From assembly GCA_023301795.1 (NCBI GenBank), contig JALZVU010000027.1, forward strand, positions 1-64,000: a stretch of 64,000 nt of DNA, in the 5' to 3' direction. Shown one piece after another: positions 1-9,002 of this stretch. The notes under the pieces are model-generated. The model was not told the DNA's origin. It saw only the letters and a program-made list of their open reading frames with translations, and did not search any database. The first letter of the stretch is position 1. Every line of letters begins with the position of its first letter. The DNA comes from Granulosicoccus sp. (GTDB lineage Bacteria > Pseudomonadota > Gammaproteobacteria > Granulosicoccales > Granulosicoccaceae). Made by a program: the position numbers and the translations under genes.

Positions 1-15
1 TGGGCCGATTTCAGT

Positions 16-30
16 CGGTCAAATTGACCG
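16..30. repeat. 15-bp inverted repeat downstream of vapC
   Basis: CGGTCAA, one central A, then TTGACCG: a near-perfect dyad with 7-bp arms. It lies just beyond the 3' end of the leftward toxin gene. There is no T tract on either side, so an intrinsic terminator is not supported; it may be an operator of a gene left of the window or have no function. Confidence 0.3.
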
Positions 31-89
31 TCAGCTAGTGAAATTCAGCGACTTTCCGTCAACCAAATCCTCTATTGCCGCCTGTTTAG

Positions 90-515
90 CTAAACACCCA
101 CGACCCAGGGATTCATAATAATGGCGCCGGTCTCTTTGAAATCGGATACGTTGCGCGTTACTACAGTCATACCATGCGCTAGTGCTGTGGCTGCGATGAG
201 TGCGTCTCGCTCTGATCTTGGGTCTGGGACGTGCAGCGCAGCACATTGCCTGACGATATCAACAGTGATTGGTAGCATCCGCCCTTCAAATGTACTAAGT
301 ATCTGTGTTTCAAGCCAAGATTTCAGTCGTTGTGCGTGTACGTCGTCTTTTCGCTCTATTCGCAGAATTCCCAACTCGATTTCGAGAATTGAAATCACTG
401 ACAGATACATCGTCTGAGCAGGTACGGTTGAGGCCCAGGATACGACGTTCTTATCAGCCTTTCCTGTCTTGGTTTTGCGTAGTTCTGACAGTACGTTGGT
501 GTCCAGAATGTACAT
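90..515 (-). CDS. vapC: VapC/FitB-type PIN-domain toxin ribonuclease
   Basis: A 141-residue PIN-domain protein, the usual size for a VapC or FitB toxin. These toxins are Mg2+-dependent ribonucleases that cut tRNA or other RNA when not bound by their antitoxin. The acidic active-site set is visible: Asp5 in MYILDTNVLSEL, Glu45 in ISILEIELG, Asp104 in SERDALIAA and Asp125 in TRNVSDF. The start codon shares one base with the stop codon of the upstream antitoxin gene (TGATG), so translation is probably coupled. That arrangement and the antitoxin partner make the toxin role likely. The RNA target cannot be deduced. The reading frame is intact and nothing suggests loss of activity. Confidence 0.88.
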   Translation of the reverse strand: MYILDTNVLSELRKTKTGKADKNVVSWASTVPAQTMYLSVISILEIELGILRIERKDDVHAQRLKSWLETQILSTFEGRMLPITVDIVRQCAALHVPDPRSERDALIAATALAHGMTVVTRNVSDFKETGAIIMNPWVVGV

Positions 516-769
516 CAGTCAAGGTCAACTGGCTTCGCAATGCTTGGTAGCTTCACCGGCTCAAATTCCTCGTCACCTACATCATCCATTGCCAGCAGCT
601 CTACAATGTTTGATTTTCCTCCTGTGAGCTCAATGTAAGTATCGATGGTTGTTAACACGTGGGAAGGGTTGCCACGATCTGTAATGAACACAGGGCCATC
701 GTTAGCAGCCTTTTTTGCGCCGCTTGAATCCTGGTTAAATTGTCTGCTAGAGAACGATTTTGCACTCAT
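515..769 (-). CDS. Phd/YefM-like antitoxin of the VapC pair
   Basis: An 84-residue protein directly upstream of and overlapping the PIN toxin gene. The first half, with SSRQFNQDSSGAKKAAND and VFITDRGNPSHVLTT, follows the Phd/YefM fold: an N-terminal DNA-binding region and a strand reading 'prevent/permit the named function'. The last 30 residues are acidic and proline-containing, as expected for the toxin-neutralising tail (DVGDEEFEPVKLPSIAKPVD). Such antitoxins repress their own operon together with the toxin. A palindrome lies about 40 bases upstream of the start. The start ATG has no strong Shine-Dalgarno sequence. Family placement is by eye; a role as antitoxin is well supported by position. 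Confidence 0.8.
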   Translation of the reverse strand: MSAKSFSSRQFNQDSSGAKKAANDGPVFITDRGNPSHVLTTIDTYIELTGGKSNIVELLAMDDVGDEEFEPVKLPSIAKPVDLD

Positions 770-1123
770 TGTCAGCTATCTTTGAGTATGCATGTAGATT
801 CGTTACTACAATTGTATGGTGATTGTCTTCGATTTCCACCCTGTTTATTGTCGTCCATCTACTCTAGATAGGACATCTGATGCTGTCGTCGGTGCCTCTA
901 GATGAGGTGTCACGTGTTCGAGCAGCAGCCACGCGAGTGGGAGATGATGTTTTGATCGCTACCTATGCTCGTTGATCTAGCTTGAACTATTCATGAATCC
1001 ACGGGGCTGGCCTTTTCCGGGAAGAATCAGGCGGTCCGTGAATAGTTTAGCCCAGCTTGTCGTTATGTCGCCGACGGCAATGAGCACCGTGATCTAACAG
1101 CTTAGCGGTAGCAAAAGCCTCCG
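770..1123. other. Intergenic region between mfd and the toxin-antitoxin pair
   Basis: About 350 bases between two leftward genes, with no convincing gene. It holds the candidate operator at 793-816 and the hairpin at 1099-1130. An open frame at 880-975 on the plus strand (32 codons) ends in GDDVLIATYAR, which faintly recalls the middle of PIN domains, but it is too short to call. Confidence 0.5.
793..816. promoter_or_regulatory. Candidate operator of the toxin-antitoxin operon
   Basis: Two overlapping dyads lie 25-45 bases upstream of the antitoxin start: TGTAG (793-797) with CTACA (806-810), and the perfect 10-bp palindrome TACAATTGTA (807-816). On the minus strand TACAAT could also serve as a -10 element. 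Phd/YefM antitoxins repress by binding palindromes over their promoters, so the position fits. This is inference from position and symmetry only. Confidence 0.35.
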
Positions 1124-1130
1124 CTAAGCT
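1099..1130 (-). terminator. Perfect 10-bp hairpin over the mfd stop codon
   Basis: AGCTTAGCGG at 1099-1108 pairs perfectly with CCGCTAAGCT at 1121-1130 around a 12-base loop. In the leftward transcript it contains the mfd stop codon. There is no following U run, so it may stabilise the mRNA 3' end or act with Rho rather than be a classic intrinsic terminator. Confidence 0.4.
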
Positions 1131-4100
1131 GCCTCAGGCAATGCCAAGGTGTCCATTAATTGATCAACGAATGCCTGTGCCTCTTCCGATTCTTGAAACG
1201 GCTTGATAACACGCAAAATCTGCTTGCCATCGAACTTGTAGATATCGCTATGCTTTTGAATAATCGTAATCAACGCCATGGGGTCAATCTTCGGATCATT
1301 CGCAAAGACAAGCCGGGCACCGCCAGGATTGAGCTCTAGCCGCTCTACACCCAATGTTTCACACCGCTGACGTAAGCGCATAACGTCGAACAGTCTTTCT
1401 GTTTGCACTGGTAGCAACCCAAATCGATCTATCAGTTCAATCTTGAGATCTCGAAGTGCTTCACTATCGGGTGCGTGTGAAATTCTTTTATACAAGATTA
1501 GCCGTTGATGTACGTCTGGCACATAATCCTCAGGCAGCAGGGCGGGTACGCCAAGGTCCACATCGGTACCTTGGGCCAGTGGCTTATCGTAGTCTGGCAG
1601 TTTGCCTTCTTTCAATGCTTTTACAGCGCGGTTTAACAACTCGCTGTACAGCGTAAAACCGATTTCCTGAATCTGTCCACTCTGGCCTTCACCTAACAGC
1701 TCACCTGCGCCACGAATTTCCAGATCGTGTGTGGCCAAGGTAAAGCCGACGCCCAGATCTTCCAGAGATTCGATAGCTTGCAATCGCTTTTCAGCGTCTT
1801 TTGTTATCGAACCTTTTGGAGGTGTTATCAGATAGGCATAAGCTCGGTGATGAGAACGTCCTACACGGCCACGTAATTGATGCAGCTGCGCGAGCCCGAG
1901 TTTGTCGGCACGATTAATAAGGATAGTATTGGCGCTGGGGATATCTATTCCGCTTTCGATAATGGTGGTTGCCACCAGAATGTTAAAGCGTTGGTGATAG
2001 AAGTCGTTCATCACCTGTTCCAGATCGCCTTCGCGCATCTGGCCATGAGCAAAGTTAACCTTGGCACCCGGCACAATACGTTCTAGATCTTCTGAGATTC
2101 GTTCAATGGTTTGAACCTCGTTGTGTAGAAAGTACACCTGACCACCACGTGCAAGTTCACGCTCGCAGGCCTCACGTATTTGTACATCTGACCACTCACC
2201 GACAAAGGTTTTTATCGCGTGTCTATGCTGAGGTGGGGTTGCGATGATTGATAAATCACGCATGCCTGCAAGGCCCATATTCAATGTGCGCGGAATAGGC
2301 GTGGCAGTAAGGGTGACAATATCAACCTCTGAACGCAGCGCTTTCATGTGCTCCTTGTGGCGCACACCAAAGCGATGTTCTTCATCGATAATCACTAAGC
2401 CCAGATTGTGATACTTGATTTCCTTGCTCAGTAGCTTGTGTGTGCCGATAATAATGTCAACACCACCGCTGGCAAGTTTCTTCATGATGGCTTTCTGTTC
2501 TTTAGGCGTCTCAAAACGCGACAGCGCCTCTATTTGCACAGGCCAGTCAGAAAAGCGATCAAGAAAGTTCTTGTGATGCTGTTTTGCCAATAGCGTTGTG
2601 GGTACTAACACCACCACTTGCTTGCCTGCATCGACAGCCACAAAAGCTGCACGCATGGCCACTTCGGTTTTACCAAAACCCACATCACCGCACACCACAC
2701 GATCGGTGGGCTGCGGCGAACGAAGATCTTTTACAACCGCCTCAATAGCACTTAGCTGGTCAGGGGTTTCTTCAAACTGAAAGGTTTCGCTAAACAATGC
2801 GTAGTTGTCAGAATTTTCCGGAAAGGCAAAGCCTTTACGGGCCGCACGGCGCGCATGAATCTCAAGCAGTTCTGCGGCGACATCGTAGGCTTTTTCTGCA
2901 GCCTTTCTGCGCACTTTCTGCCAGGTTTCTGTACCCAGTTTATGCAGAGGGGCAGACTCTTCACTGGCACCGGCATAACGACTGATCAGATGTAGAGAGG
3001 CAACGGGTACGTAGAGCTTGTCGTCACCGGCATAGTGGATAGTCAGATATTCGTTGCTGACAGCGCCCACCGTTAATGTGGTCATGCCCTGATAACGCCC
3101 CACGCCGTGATCGATATGTACCACCGGAGCGCCGATGCTCAGGTCGGTGAGATTGGCGATGATGGCTTCAGAATCGCGCGTAGGTTTTCGTCGCTCGCGT
3201 CGTTTGATACGCCCTGAACCCAGCTGGGTTTCAGTGATCATGGCGATGCCAGCTTCAGGCAACTGTAGACCGCGATCGATGGCGGCAGTGGTCAGGCAAA
3301 GATTACGTTCACTGTTTAGAAAAGACTGCCAGCTGTCCACGGTTTCAGGCTTGAGACGGTTGCCGACCAGTTGGTCAAGCAGAGCTTCTCGTCGGCCGGT
3401 GGACTCTGCAACAAACAGCACCTTGCCGGGAAACTTACCTAGAAAATCCTGCAACGCACCCATCGGACGATCACTGCGCGGCTCGATAGGAAATAGCCCG
3501 GGTGCTTCAGTGCGAGCATTGATAGCGTCGACGCCCGTTGACTCAAACTCAAAGCGCTGGGTATGGCGGGTGTTGAGTTCATCTAGCCTCGCGGTGATCT
3601 CGCTACTGCTTAAATAGATTTCTTCAGGCGCAAGAATAGGGCGCTCAACGTCATGGCGGCGCTGCTCATATCGCTCAGCAGTATTGGCTTCAAACTGCGT
3701 CAAGGCTTGCGTGGCACCGTCAACCATGATGAAGCTGGCCGCTTTGGGAAGGTAGGTGAACAGTGAGGTCGTCTCTTCAAAGAACAGCGGCATGTAGTAC
3801 TCGATACCGGCTGGTGCACGTCCTTCACTCACCTCATTGTAGATAGGTGTGTTTTTACTTTCCGCAGCGAAGCTGTTGCGGTATTGGCGACGAAACAAGG
3901 CAATGCCTTCTTCATTTAACGGGAATTCGTGCGCGGGCAGTAATTCGATGAGATCAGCTTTTTCAGTGCCTCGTTGGGTATCAACATCAAACGTTCTGAT
4001 GGTCTCGATTTCATCATCAAAGAACTCCACCCGATAGGGGTTGTTACTGCTCATCGGGTACAGATCAAGAATGGAGCCGCGTACAGCAAACTCACCGTGC

Positions 4101-4579
4101 TCTTCTACCTGTGTAACCAGCCGATATCCGGCTTCAACCAGACGCACACGGAAATCAGCCAGGCCCAGCGTATCGCCGGTTTTGATCATCAGCGCGTGCT
4201 GGTCCAGAAAGTTTCTGGGTGGCAGGCGCTGCATGAGGGCTGCGGCGGTGAGAAGCAATATTCCGCGCTGGGTATCCCCCAGTGTGTAGAGGGTTCTGAT
4301 TCGTTGGGAGATGATGTCTTGATGCGGGGACACCCGATCGTAGGTAAGCGTCTCCCAATCCCCAAGTACGTGCACCGGCGTCCCTGCACCTGCATAGAAC
4401 TGAAGCTCTACCTCCAGATGCAGCAGTTCCGAGGTGCTGGGCGCGACCACCACACACAAGCCATCGTGCGAGGCGGCGTATTCGGCGATGGCCAATGACT
4501 CGGAGGAGCCGTAGAGCTTGCCCCAGCGAGAAGTGCTGGCTAGGGCGTCGGAGATCAGGGTTGTAGGGAGCTCTGGCAC
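1124..4579 (-). CDS. mfd: Transcription-repair coupling factor Mfd
   Basis: A 1151-residue SF2 translocase, the usual length for Mfd. It removes RNA polymerase stalled at DNA lesions and recruits UvrA for nucleotide excision repair. The N-terminal third resembles UvrB without helicase function. A CarD-like RNA-polymerase-interaction domain lies near residues 480-550 (VVHIDHGVGRYQGM). The translocase motor follows: Walker A GDVGFGKTEVAMRA near residue 633, DEEH box (VIIDEEHRFGV) near 730, then the TLTATPIPRTL motif and the QLRGRVGR motif. A TRCF C-terminal domain ends the protein. The start codon is GTG with GAGG about 11 bases upstream. The gene stands alone, divergent from lolC; uvrB lies about 47 kb away. 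Confidence 0.97.
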   Translation of the reverse strand: MPELPTTLISDALASTSRWGKLYGSSESLAIAEYAASHDGLCVVVAPSTSELLHLEVELQFYAGAGTPVHVLGDWETLTYDRVSPHQDIISQRIRTLYTLGDTQRGILLLTAAALMQRLPPRNFLDQHALMIKTGDTLGLADFRVRLVEAGYRLVTQVEEHGEFAVRGSILDLYPMSSNNPYRVEFFDDEIETIRTFDVDTQRGTEKADLIELLPAHEFPLNEEGIALFRRQYRNSFAAESKNTPIYNEVSEGRAPAGIEYYMPLFFEETTSLFTYLPKAASFIMVDGATQALTQFEANTAERYEQRRHDVERPILAPEEIYLSSSEITARLDELNTRHTQRFEFESTGVDAINARTEAPGLFPIEPRSDRPMGALQDFLGKFPGKVLFVAESTGRREALLDQLVGNRLKPETVDSWQSFLNSERNLCLTTAAIDRGLQLPEAGIAMITETQLGSGRIKRRERRKPTRDSEAIIANLTDLSIGAPVVHIDHGVGRYQGMTTLTVGAVSNEYLTIHYAGDDKLYVPVASLHLISRYAGASEESAPLHKLGTETWQKVRRKAAEKAYDVAAELLEIHARRAARKGFAFPENSDNYALFSETFQFEETPDQLSAIEAVVKDLRSPQPTDRVVCGDVGFGKTEVAMRAAFVAVDAGKQVVVLVPTTLLAKQHHKNFLDRFSDWPVQIEALSRFETPKEQKAIMKKLASGGVDIIIGTHKLLSKEIKYHNLGLVIIDEEHRFGVRHKEHMKALRSEVDIVTLTATPIPRTLNMGLAGMRDLSIIATPPQHRHAIKTFVGEWSDVQIREACERELARGGQVYFLHNEVQTIERISEDLERIVPGAKVNFAHGQMREGDLEQVMNDFYHQRFNILVATTIIESGIDIPSANTILINRADKLGLAQLHQLRGRVGRSHHRAYAYLITPPKGSITKDAEKRLQAIESLEDLGVGFTLATHDLEIRGAGELLGEGQSGQIQEIGFTLYSELLNRAVKALKEGKLPDYDKPLAQGTDVDLGVPALLPEDYVPDVHQRLILYKRISHAPDSEALRDLKIELIDRFGLLPVQTERLFDVMRLRQRCETLGVERLELNPGGARLVFANDPKIDPMALITIIQKHSDIYKFDGKQILRVIKPFQESEEAQAFVDQLMDTLALPEAA

Positions 4580-4940
4580 TACGGATAAAACCTCGGAAAG
4601 TTGGTGGCGATTCGGATAGATACTTGCATTGTTTAATACCTCCCAAGGGAGGCCACGTTATCGGTGAGGAACGACACATTGGCTGCATAAGAACTGATGA
4701 AAAACGTAAACAGAAAAGCTGCGCAGTGTGCACGGCGTTTAGTTACGTAAAACCCCAACAAATCGTTCTTTTATGAAGCCTAGTCCGCAATTATCCCATA
4801 TCTGGCTCCTACTTCACTACACTAAGAGATTGTCCCCGATCGACCAGTCTATTTTTGACAATCTGTCGGGAACCCTCAGGCAAAAGCCTGCGTGAATAAC
4901 CCCGTCGAACCTTCTGGCCTTTGCATGGCTCTACAGTAAT
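4580..4940. other. Divergent mfd/lolC intergenic region
   Basis: About 360 bases between the divergent starts of mfd and the Lol permease, presumably holding both promoters. A TTGACA box lies at 4855-4860 but no good -10 follows at the right distance. A small perfect hairpin CCTCCC-AA-GGGAGG is at 4639-4652. No gene was recognised. Confidence 0.4.
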
Positions 4941-6191
4941 ATGTTTCAACCCTACGAACTGTTTGTCGGGCTGCGTTACACACGCGCCAAACGACGAAAT
5001 CACTTCATCTCATTCATATCACTGGTATCGATACTGGGGGTTGCGCTGGGCGTGACCGCGCTTATCACGGTTACTTCGGTGATGAATGGGTTTGAAAAAG
5101 AAATGCGCGAACGGATTATCGGTGCTTCTTCGCACGCCACGGTAACCGGTCTCGGGCCTCCCATTGAAGATTGGCAGAGCATTGCCTCTATTGCCACGGA
5201 CCATCCGGAGGTTATAGGTGCGGCGCCCTATGTGGAAGGACAGGTGATGTTGGTTCACGCTGGCCGCTCCACTGGTGCATTGGTGCGTGGGGTGTTACCT
5301 GATCAGGAGAGTCAGGTGTCTGAACTGGCTGAAAAGCTGGAACAGGTGGACTCTCTGGAAGAAGCTCTTCAGCCGGGTGAATTCGGCATTGTGCTGGGTG
5401 CTGATCTTGCCAGCTATCTGGGTGCTATTGCAGGTGACCGCGTGATGGTGATTACGCCTGAAGCCAGTGTTACTCCGATGGGCTTTGTGCCACGCATCAA
5501 GCGCTTTACAGTGACTGGTGTCTTTCGGTTTGGCATGTTCCAGTTTGATCGTAATCTAGCAGTGATGCACGCAAAAGACAGCGCCAAGTTGTTGAAGATG
5601 GGTGAGGGTTTCACAGGCGTTCGCTTAAAGCTTGCGGATACCGGACGGGCGCCGCTGGTGGCCTCAGACCTTCGCCAGGAGCTCGGGTTTAACAACTACG
5701 TGAGCGACTGGACGCAACAGAATGCCAACTACTTTCTGGCGGTGAAAATGGAAAAAACGATGATGTTTATCATCTTGTCCATGATTGTTGCGGTGGCGGC
5801 ATTCAATATTATTTCAACGCTTGTGATGCTGGTGCAAGACAAGCAATCGGATATCGCTATCCTGCGCACGCAAGGGGCATCTCCTAGCAGTGTGTTGATG
5901 ATCTTTATTGTACAAGGCACCTTGATTGGTGTTGTGGGCACCGTGGCAGGTCTGATAGGTGGTATCTCGCTGGCCAGTAATATCGATGTGGTGGTGCCGT
6001 TTATCGAGCAATTCACTGGGCCGGTATTAAACCCGGAGGTGTATTACATTGACGAGATGCCTTCAGATCTTCGGCAAAGTGATGTCATAAAAGTGGGCTT
6101 GATGTCGTTTGGTTTGTCGCTGCTGGCTACCTTGTATCCGGCCTGGCGTGCATCGCGTACTGATCCTGCGCAGGCTTTGGCTTATGAATAA
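4941..6191 (+). CDS. lolC: Lipoprotein-releasing ABC transporter permease (LolC/LolE family)
   Basis: A 416-residue inner-membrane permease of the complex that extracts mature outer-membrane lipoproteins and hands them to LolA. The N-terminal segment ([20 protein letters not shown], then a hydrophobic helix [18 protein letters not shown]) is typical of LolC/E. A large periplasmic domain occupies roughly residues 50-270. Three more transmembrane helices follow ([18 protein letters not shown] and two near the C terminus), ending in the conserved [18 protein letters not shown]. Only one permease gene is present here, next to lolD; E. coli has lolC and lolE flanking lolD. It may therefore act as a homodimer (LolF-like), or the partner may lie elsewhere. 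No clear Shine-Dalgarno precedes the ATG. Confidence 0.93.
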   Translation: MFQPYELFVGLRYTRAKRRNHFISFISLVSILGVALGVTALITVTSVMNGFEKEMRERIIGASSHATVTGLGPPIEDWQSIASIATDHPEVIGAAPYVEGQVMLVHAGRSTGALVRGVLPDQESQVSELAEKLEQVDSLEEALQPGEFGIVLGADLASYLGAIAGDRVMVITPEASVTPMGFVPRIKRFTVTGVFRFGMFQFDRNLAVMHAKDSAKLLKMGEGFTGVRLKLADTGRAPLVASDLRQELGFNNYVSDWTQQNANYFLAVKMEKTMMFIILSMIVAVAAFNIISTLVMLVQDKQSDIAILRTQGASPSSVLMIFIVQGTLIGVVGTVAGLIGGISLASNIDVVVPFIEQFTGPVLNPEVYYIDEMPSDLRQSDVIKVGLMSFGLSLLATLYPAWRASRTDPAQALAYE

Positions 6192-6906
6192 TCTAATGAA
6201 AAGCGATTCTCAGGATGAGCAGGCGCCGACCGTACTCGAAGCCCAACATTTGGGCCGTCGTTATGAGCAGGGCGATCTGAGCGTAGAAGTTCTTAAAGAT
6301 GTCACGCTGAGAATCAATAAAGGCGAGAGAGTTGCCATCATCGGGCAATCGGGCAGTGGCAAAAGCACACTGCTGCATTTACTGGGCGGCTTGGATACAC
6401 CAACTGCCGGTTCTGTACATGTGGTCGGACAGGATATGTCTAAGCTCAGTCAGGCCAAGCGTGGACGTCTACGGAATCAGGCCGTTGGTTTTGTCTATCA
6501 GTTTCATCATCTGTTGCCAGAATTTTCGGCGGTAGAAAACGTGAGTATGCCGCTGTTGATTCGGGGTATGTCCAAAAAGGATGCTGCGGCTGAGGCTCAG
6601 GCATTACTGGAGCGCGTGGGGCTTGGTGAGCGATTTCGTCACAAACCATCTGAGCTATCGGGCGGTGAGCGCCAACGTGCAGCCATTGCCAGAGCCTTGG
6701 TAACCCGGCCAGCAGTAGTTCTGGCTGATGAGCCTACGGGTAATCTGGATGAGGAGACAGCCGGGCGAGTATATGAGCTGATGCTGGAGCTAAATAGAGA
6801 GCTTGGAACGAGCTTTCTGGTGGTGACCCACGACACGAGGCTGGCGGGCAGGATGGACAGGATTTTGAATTTACGGCGTGGGGAGTTGGTGGAGACTGTA
6901 AAATAA
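6184..6906 (+). CDS. lolD: Lipoprotein-releasing ABC transporter ATPase LolD
   Basis: A 240-residue ABC ATPase that powers the Lol permease. Walker A is [17 protein letters not shown], the signature is [15 protein letters not shown], and Walker B runs into [12 protein letters not shown], followed by the H-loop [15 protein letters not shown]. The length and the [18 protein letters not shown] segment are characteristic of LolD. The proposed ATG at 6184 overlaps the last eight bases of the permease gene, consistent with translational coupling; a second in-frame ATG at 6196 is equally possible because neither has a strong ribosome-binding site. It forms a two-gene operon with the permease. Confidence 0.95.
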   Translation: MNNLMKSDSQDEQAPTVLEAQHLGRRYEQGDLSVEVLKDVTLRINKGERVAIIGQSGSGKSTLLHLLGGLDTPTAGSVHVVGQDMSKLSQAKRGRLRNQAVGFVYQFHHLLPEFSAVENVSMPLLIRGMSKKDAAAEAQALLERVGLGERFRHKPSELSGGERQRAAIARALVTRPAVVLADEPTGNLDEETAGRVYELMLELNRELGTSFLVVTHDTRLAGRMDRILNLRRGELVETVK

Positions 6907-6985
6907 GTCGCCTCTGCGAATTCACTCGTTCCTGGTTATTCTCATGCTCGTTGTAGGCGGGTTGGGGCAGAGCTAGCAGACGCTC

Positions 6986-7043
6986 AGCGTGTTAGGCAGA
7001 CGAATATTCAGATGAGCGTGTTAGGCAGACGAATATTCAGATG
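6986..7043. repeat. Exact 29-bp tandem direct repeat, two copies
   Basis: The 29-base unit beginning AGCGTGTTAGGCAG occurs at 6986-7014 and again immediately at 7015-7043 without a mismatch. It lies in the gap between the convergent lolD and thioredoxin-like genes. It looks like a recent slippage duplication. No function can be read from it. Confidence 0.9.
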
Positions 7044-7080
7044 GTTGAGAGCAAGATGCAAGATGCAAATTGCGAGAAGT

Positions 7081-7102
7081 CGGTACTGATTAACTAGTAC
7101 CG
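7081..7102. terminator. Hairpin between convergent genes
   Basis: CGGTACT (7081-7087) pairs with AGTACCG (7096-7102) around an 8-base loop. It sits 20 bases past the stop of the leftward thioredoxin-like gene and between convergent genes. No U run follows on either strand, so termination is only a possibility. Confidence 0.3.
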
Positions 7103-7121
7103 ATCTATCACTCGTTCGCCG

Positions 7122-8876
7122 CTACTTCTTCTCAGGCTGGGCCAATCGACACTCACCTTCAATTTCTTTGGCTTTTGCGCGTGTGGCGCACACCTCGAGG
7201 GCATGCTGCTCCAGTTCTGGTAGCGTGCCGGTGAACCCTTCAGATGTACCCCATGCGGCTTTCGATCCCACTCTTACAGATGCGTAGGCCGAATTTTCGT
7301 TTTTTCGTGCTCTCCACCAGAGTTGATAGGCGGTTCTGAGCTCGGCCATCGCTTCTCTGACAGCGTAGTCCAACTCACCGGGGTTTTTACTGATCACTAA
7401 TGAATAGGCGTCGTCGTACCATTGGCCTAGATCTTTATTGACAGGAGGGCTGGTTGTGATCATATATTGTGATCTTGCAAACACTGTGGCGGCAGGTATG
7501 CCTGTGACTTTGGGTATTACACCGGCCCAATGGACGTAGCTGATATTTGACCAAGGTTCTATTGAGACATAAACAAACTGGTACTTGTCTTGATTTGCTT
7601 TAACGTACGGCTCTATTTGTTTGGTGGTCTCTACGCAGGGTCCGCAGCCAGGGTCCTGTGAGTTGAAAATGACCATCAAGGGTGTCTCACTTTTACTACG
7701 CACCTTTATCTCTTCCATGACTGCATCCTCACTGATGCGCTCCATCAATCCTTCTCGAACAAGCGTTATGGGGTCGTGTTCTGGATGCTCCAGCGCAATA
7801 GTCTTGGCGAGCTGCCAAGCTTGTTGAAACTGAAAGTGATCAAGCGAAGTGATTTCTTCAGCATAGCTATTGAGTACCGGTTGTAGCTGTTCGATAGCCT
7901 TTGCAGGATCACCGTGCAGCTGTGAAAGCATGGCGCTGTTGTAGGGAAACCAATATGAGTCCTTATAGCTGTCTGAAGCGTCGTCCATTACTTGTGCTGC
8001 CTTAACTAACTCACCTGTAACGCTGTACAGCTCTATCAGAAGGGCTGTAGCACCGATCTCTGCGGGCTGATCTTTGAGAACCCTTAATAATTCGCTTTCA
8101 ATTTTCTGCGACACTGATTCATCAAGCTGATAAGCCATCGGGTTAGATTTACTTAGCCGATGACCGAACATCAGCCATCGTGCGTGCTCAACGATTAATG
8201 CGCTGTAATCAGGATTTTCTGATAGCGCCTCGTTCAATGATGTGCCAGCCCGCGCAAGGTCTCCGCGACGTATTGCCGCACGAGCCACTCTGACAATTCG
8301 GTTCAAATTTGAATTAAAAGACGCTTTTACTTCCGGTTCATTTGTTTCACCAGCTAACAGGCGCGCAAGCTCATTAGCCGGCCCATCTGGGCTCATGAAC
8401 TCGTCGAGTAAAACCCAATCAAAATTCGCTCCGGTCTCTTCACCCATGAAGTGTCCTTCATTTCCGAACAACAGCCATACAGGGATGTCCTGTGGAAGTG
8501 ATGTTCCGGTGAGCGATTCAAAGAGTTCGTTCAACTGGGTTTTGTCACTGATCAGGAAGTTAGGAAGAGTTATTTCATTAGCGTTGAGCCGCGCCGTTAC
8601 GCTCTCAGCTTGATCCTGAGCGGTAACGTTTACGCTTGCCACAGAAACATCAGTTTCGCTCTTGCTATCAGACCATTGTTGAAGCTCAAGCTCTGCAGTG
8701 TCACAGCCCTTGCACTCTGGCTGTTGTATCAGAACAACTGACCACTTGCCATCATCGCGATAAGATTGCAAGTTAGCTTGCTGGCCATCTAAACCAACCA
8801 TCTCGAGATCGGCCGCCGACACCATAGAAGCCATGGCTGCGCTGGCTAGTATCAGAAGCAGGCGCGTTGTATTCAT
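7122..8876 (-). CDS. Secreted protein with two thioredoxin-type CxxC motifs
   Basis: A 584-residue protein with a probable Sec signal peptide when started at 8876 (MNTTRLLLILASAAMASMVSA, cut before ADLEM). A longer start at 8930 would bury that signal. The first thioredoxin-like segment carries CKGC at about residues 55-58 after WSVVLIQQPE. The second, near residue 410, reads NSQDPGCGPCVETTKQIEPY with the classic CGPC. Between them, residues about 190-360 are helical and alanine/leucine-rich, with pairs resembling TPR units (DLARAGTSLNEALSENPDYS; DPAKAIEQLQPVLNSYA). It is probably periplasmic or anchored to the cell surface by a partner and may bind or reduce disulfides. I do not recognise a named family. 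It is followed downstream by convergent lolD and preceded by a DUF2062 gene. Confidence 0.75.
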   Translation of the reverse strand: MNTTRLLLILASAAMASMVSAADLEMVGLDGQQANLQSYRDDGKWSVVLIQQPECKGCDTAELELQQWSDSKSETDVSVASVNVTAQDQAESVTARLNANEITLPNFLISDKTQLNELFESLTGTSLPQDIPVWLLFGNEGHFMGEETGANFDWVLLDEFMSPDGPANELARLLAGETNEPEVKASFNSNLNRIVRVARAAIRRGDLARAGTSLNEALSENPDYSALIVEHARWLMFGHRLSKSNPMAYQLDESVSQKIESELLRVLKDQPAEIGATALLIELYSVTGELVKAAQVMDDASDSYKDSYWFPYNSAMLSQLHGDPAKAIEQLQPVLNSYAEEITSLDHFQFQQAWQLAKTIALEHPEHDPITLVREGLMERISEDAVMEEIKVRSKSETPLMVIFNSQDPGCGPCVETTKQIEPYVKANQDKYQFVYVSIEPWSNISYVHWAGVIPKVTGIPAATVFARSQYMITTSPPVNKDLGQWYDDAYSLVISKNPGELDYAVREAMAELRTAYQLWWRARKNENSAYASVRVGSKAAWGTSEGFTGTLPELEQHALEVCATRAKAKEIEGECRLAQPEKK

Positions 8877-9002
8877 GTATCTGCAAACGGTCATATTGGT
8901 ATTCGTCCTTGAGTAACAATCGTCGAGCACGGAATACTATCAAAAAATCCTGTCTATTCTGTCAACTAGTTCAGGTGTATTTCCAGCTGAGCACACTCGA
9001 CG

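Noticed and set aside
880-975. Short frame ending GDDVLIATYAR, possibly a PIN-domain remnant
   Set aside because: Only 32 codons, with no start signal; the resemblance is too slight to call a pseudogene.
3135-4498. Long plus-strand frames inside mfd
   Set aside because: Shadows of the mfd reading frame; no start signals or family motifs.
4855-4860. TTGACA as a -35 box for lolC
   Set aside because: No acceptable -10 sequence lies 16-19 bases downstream.
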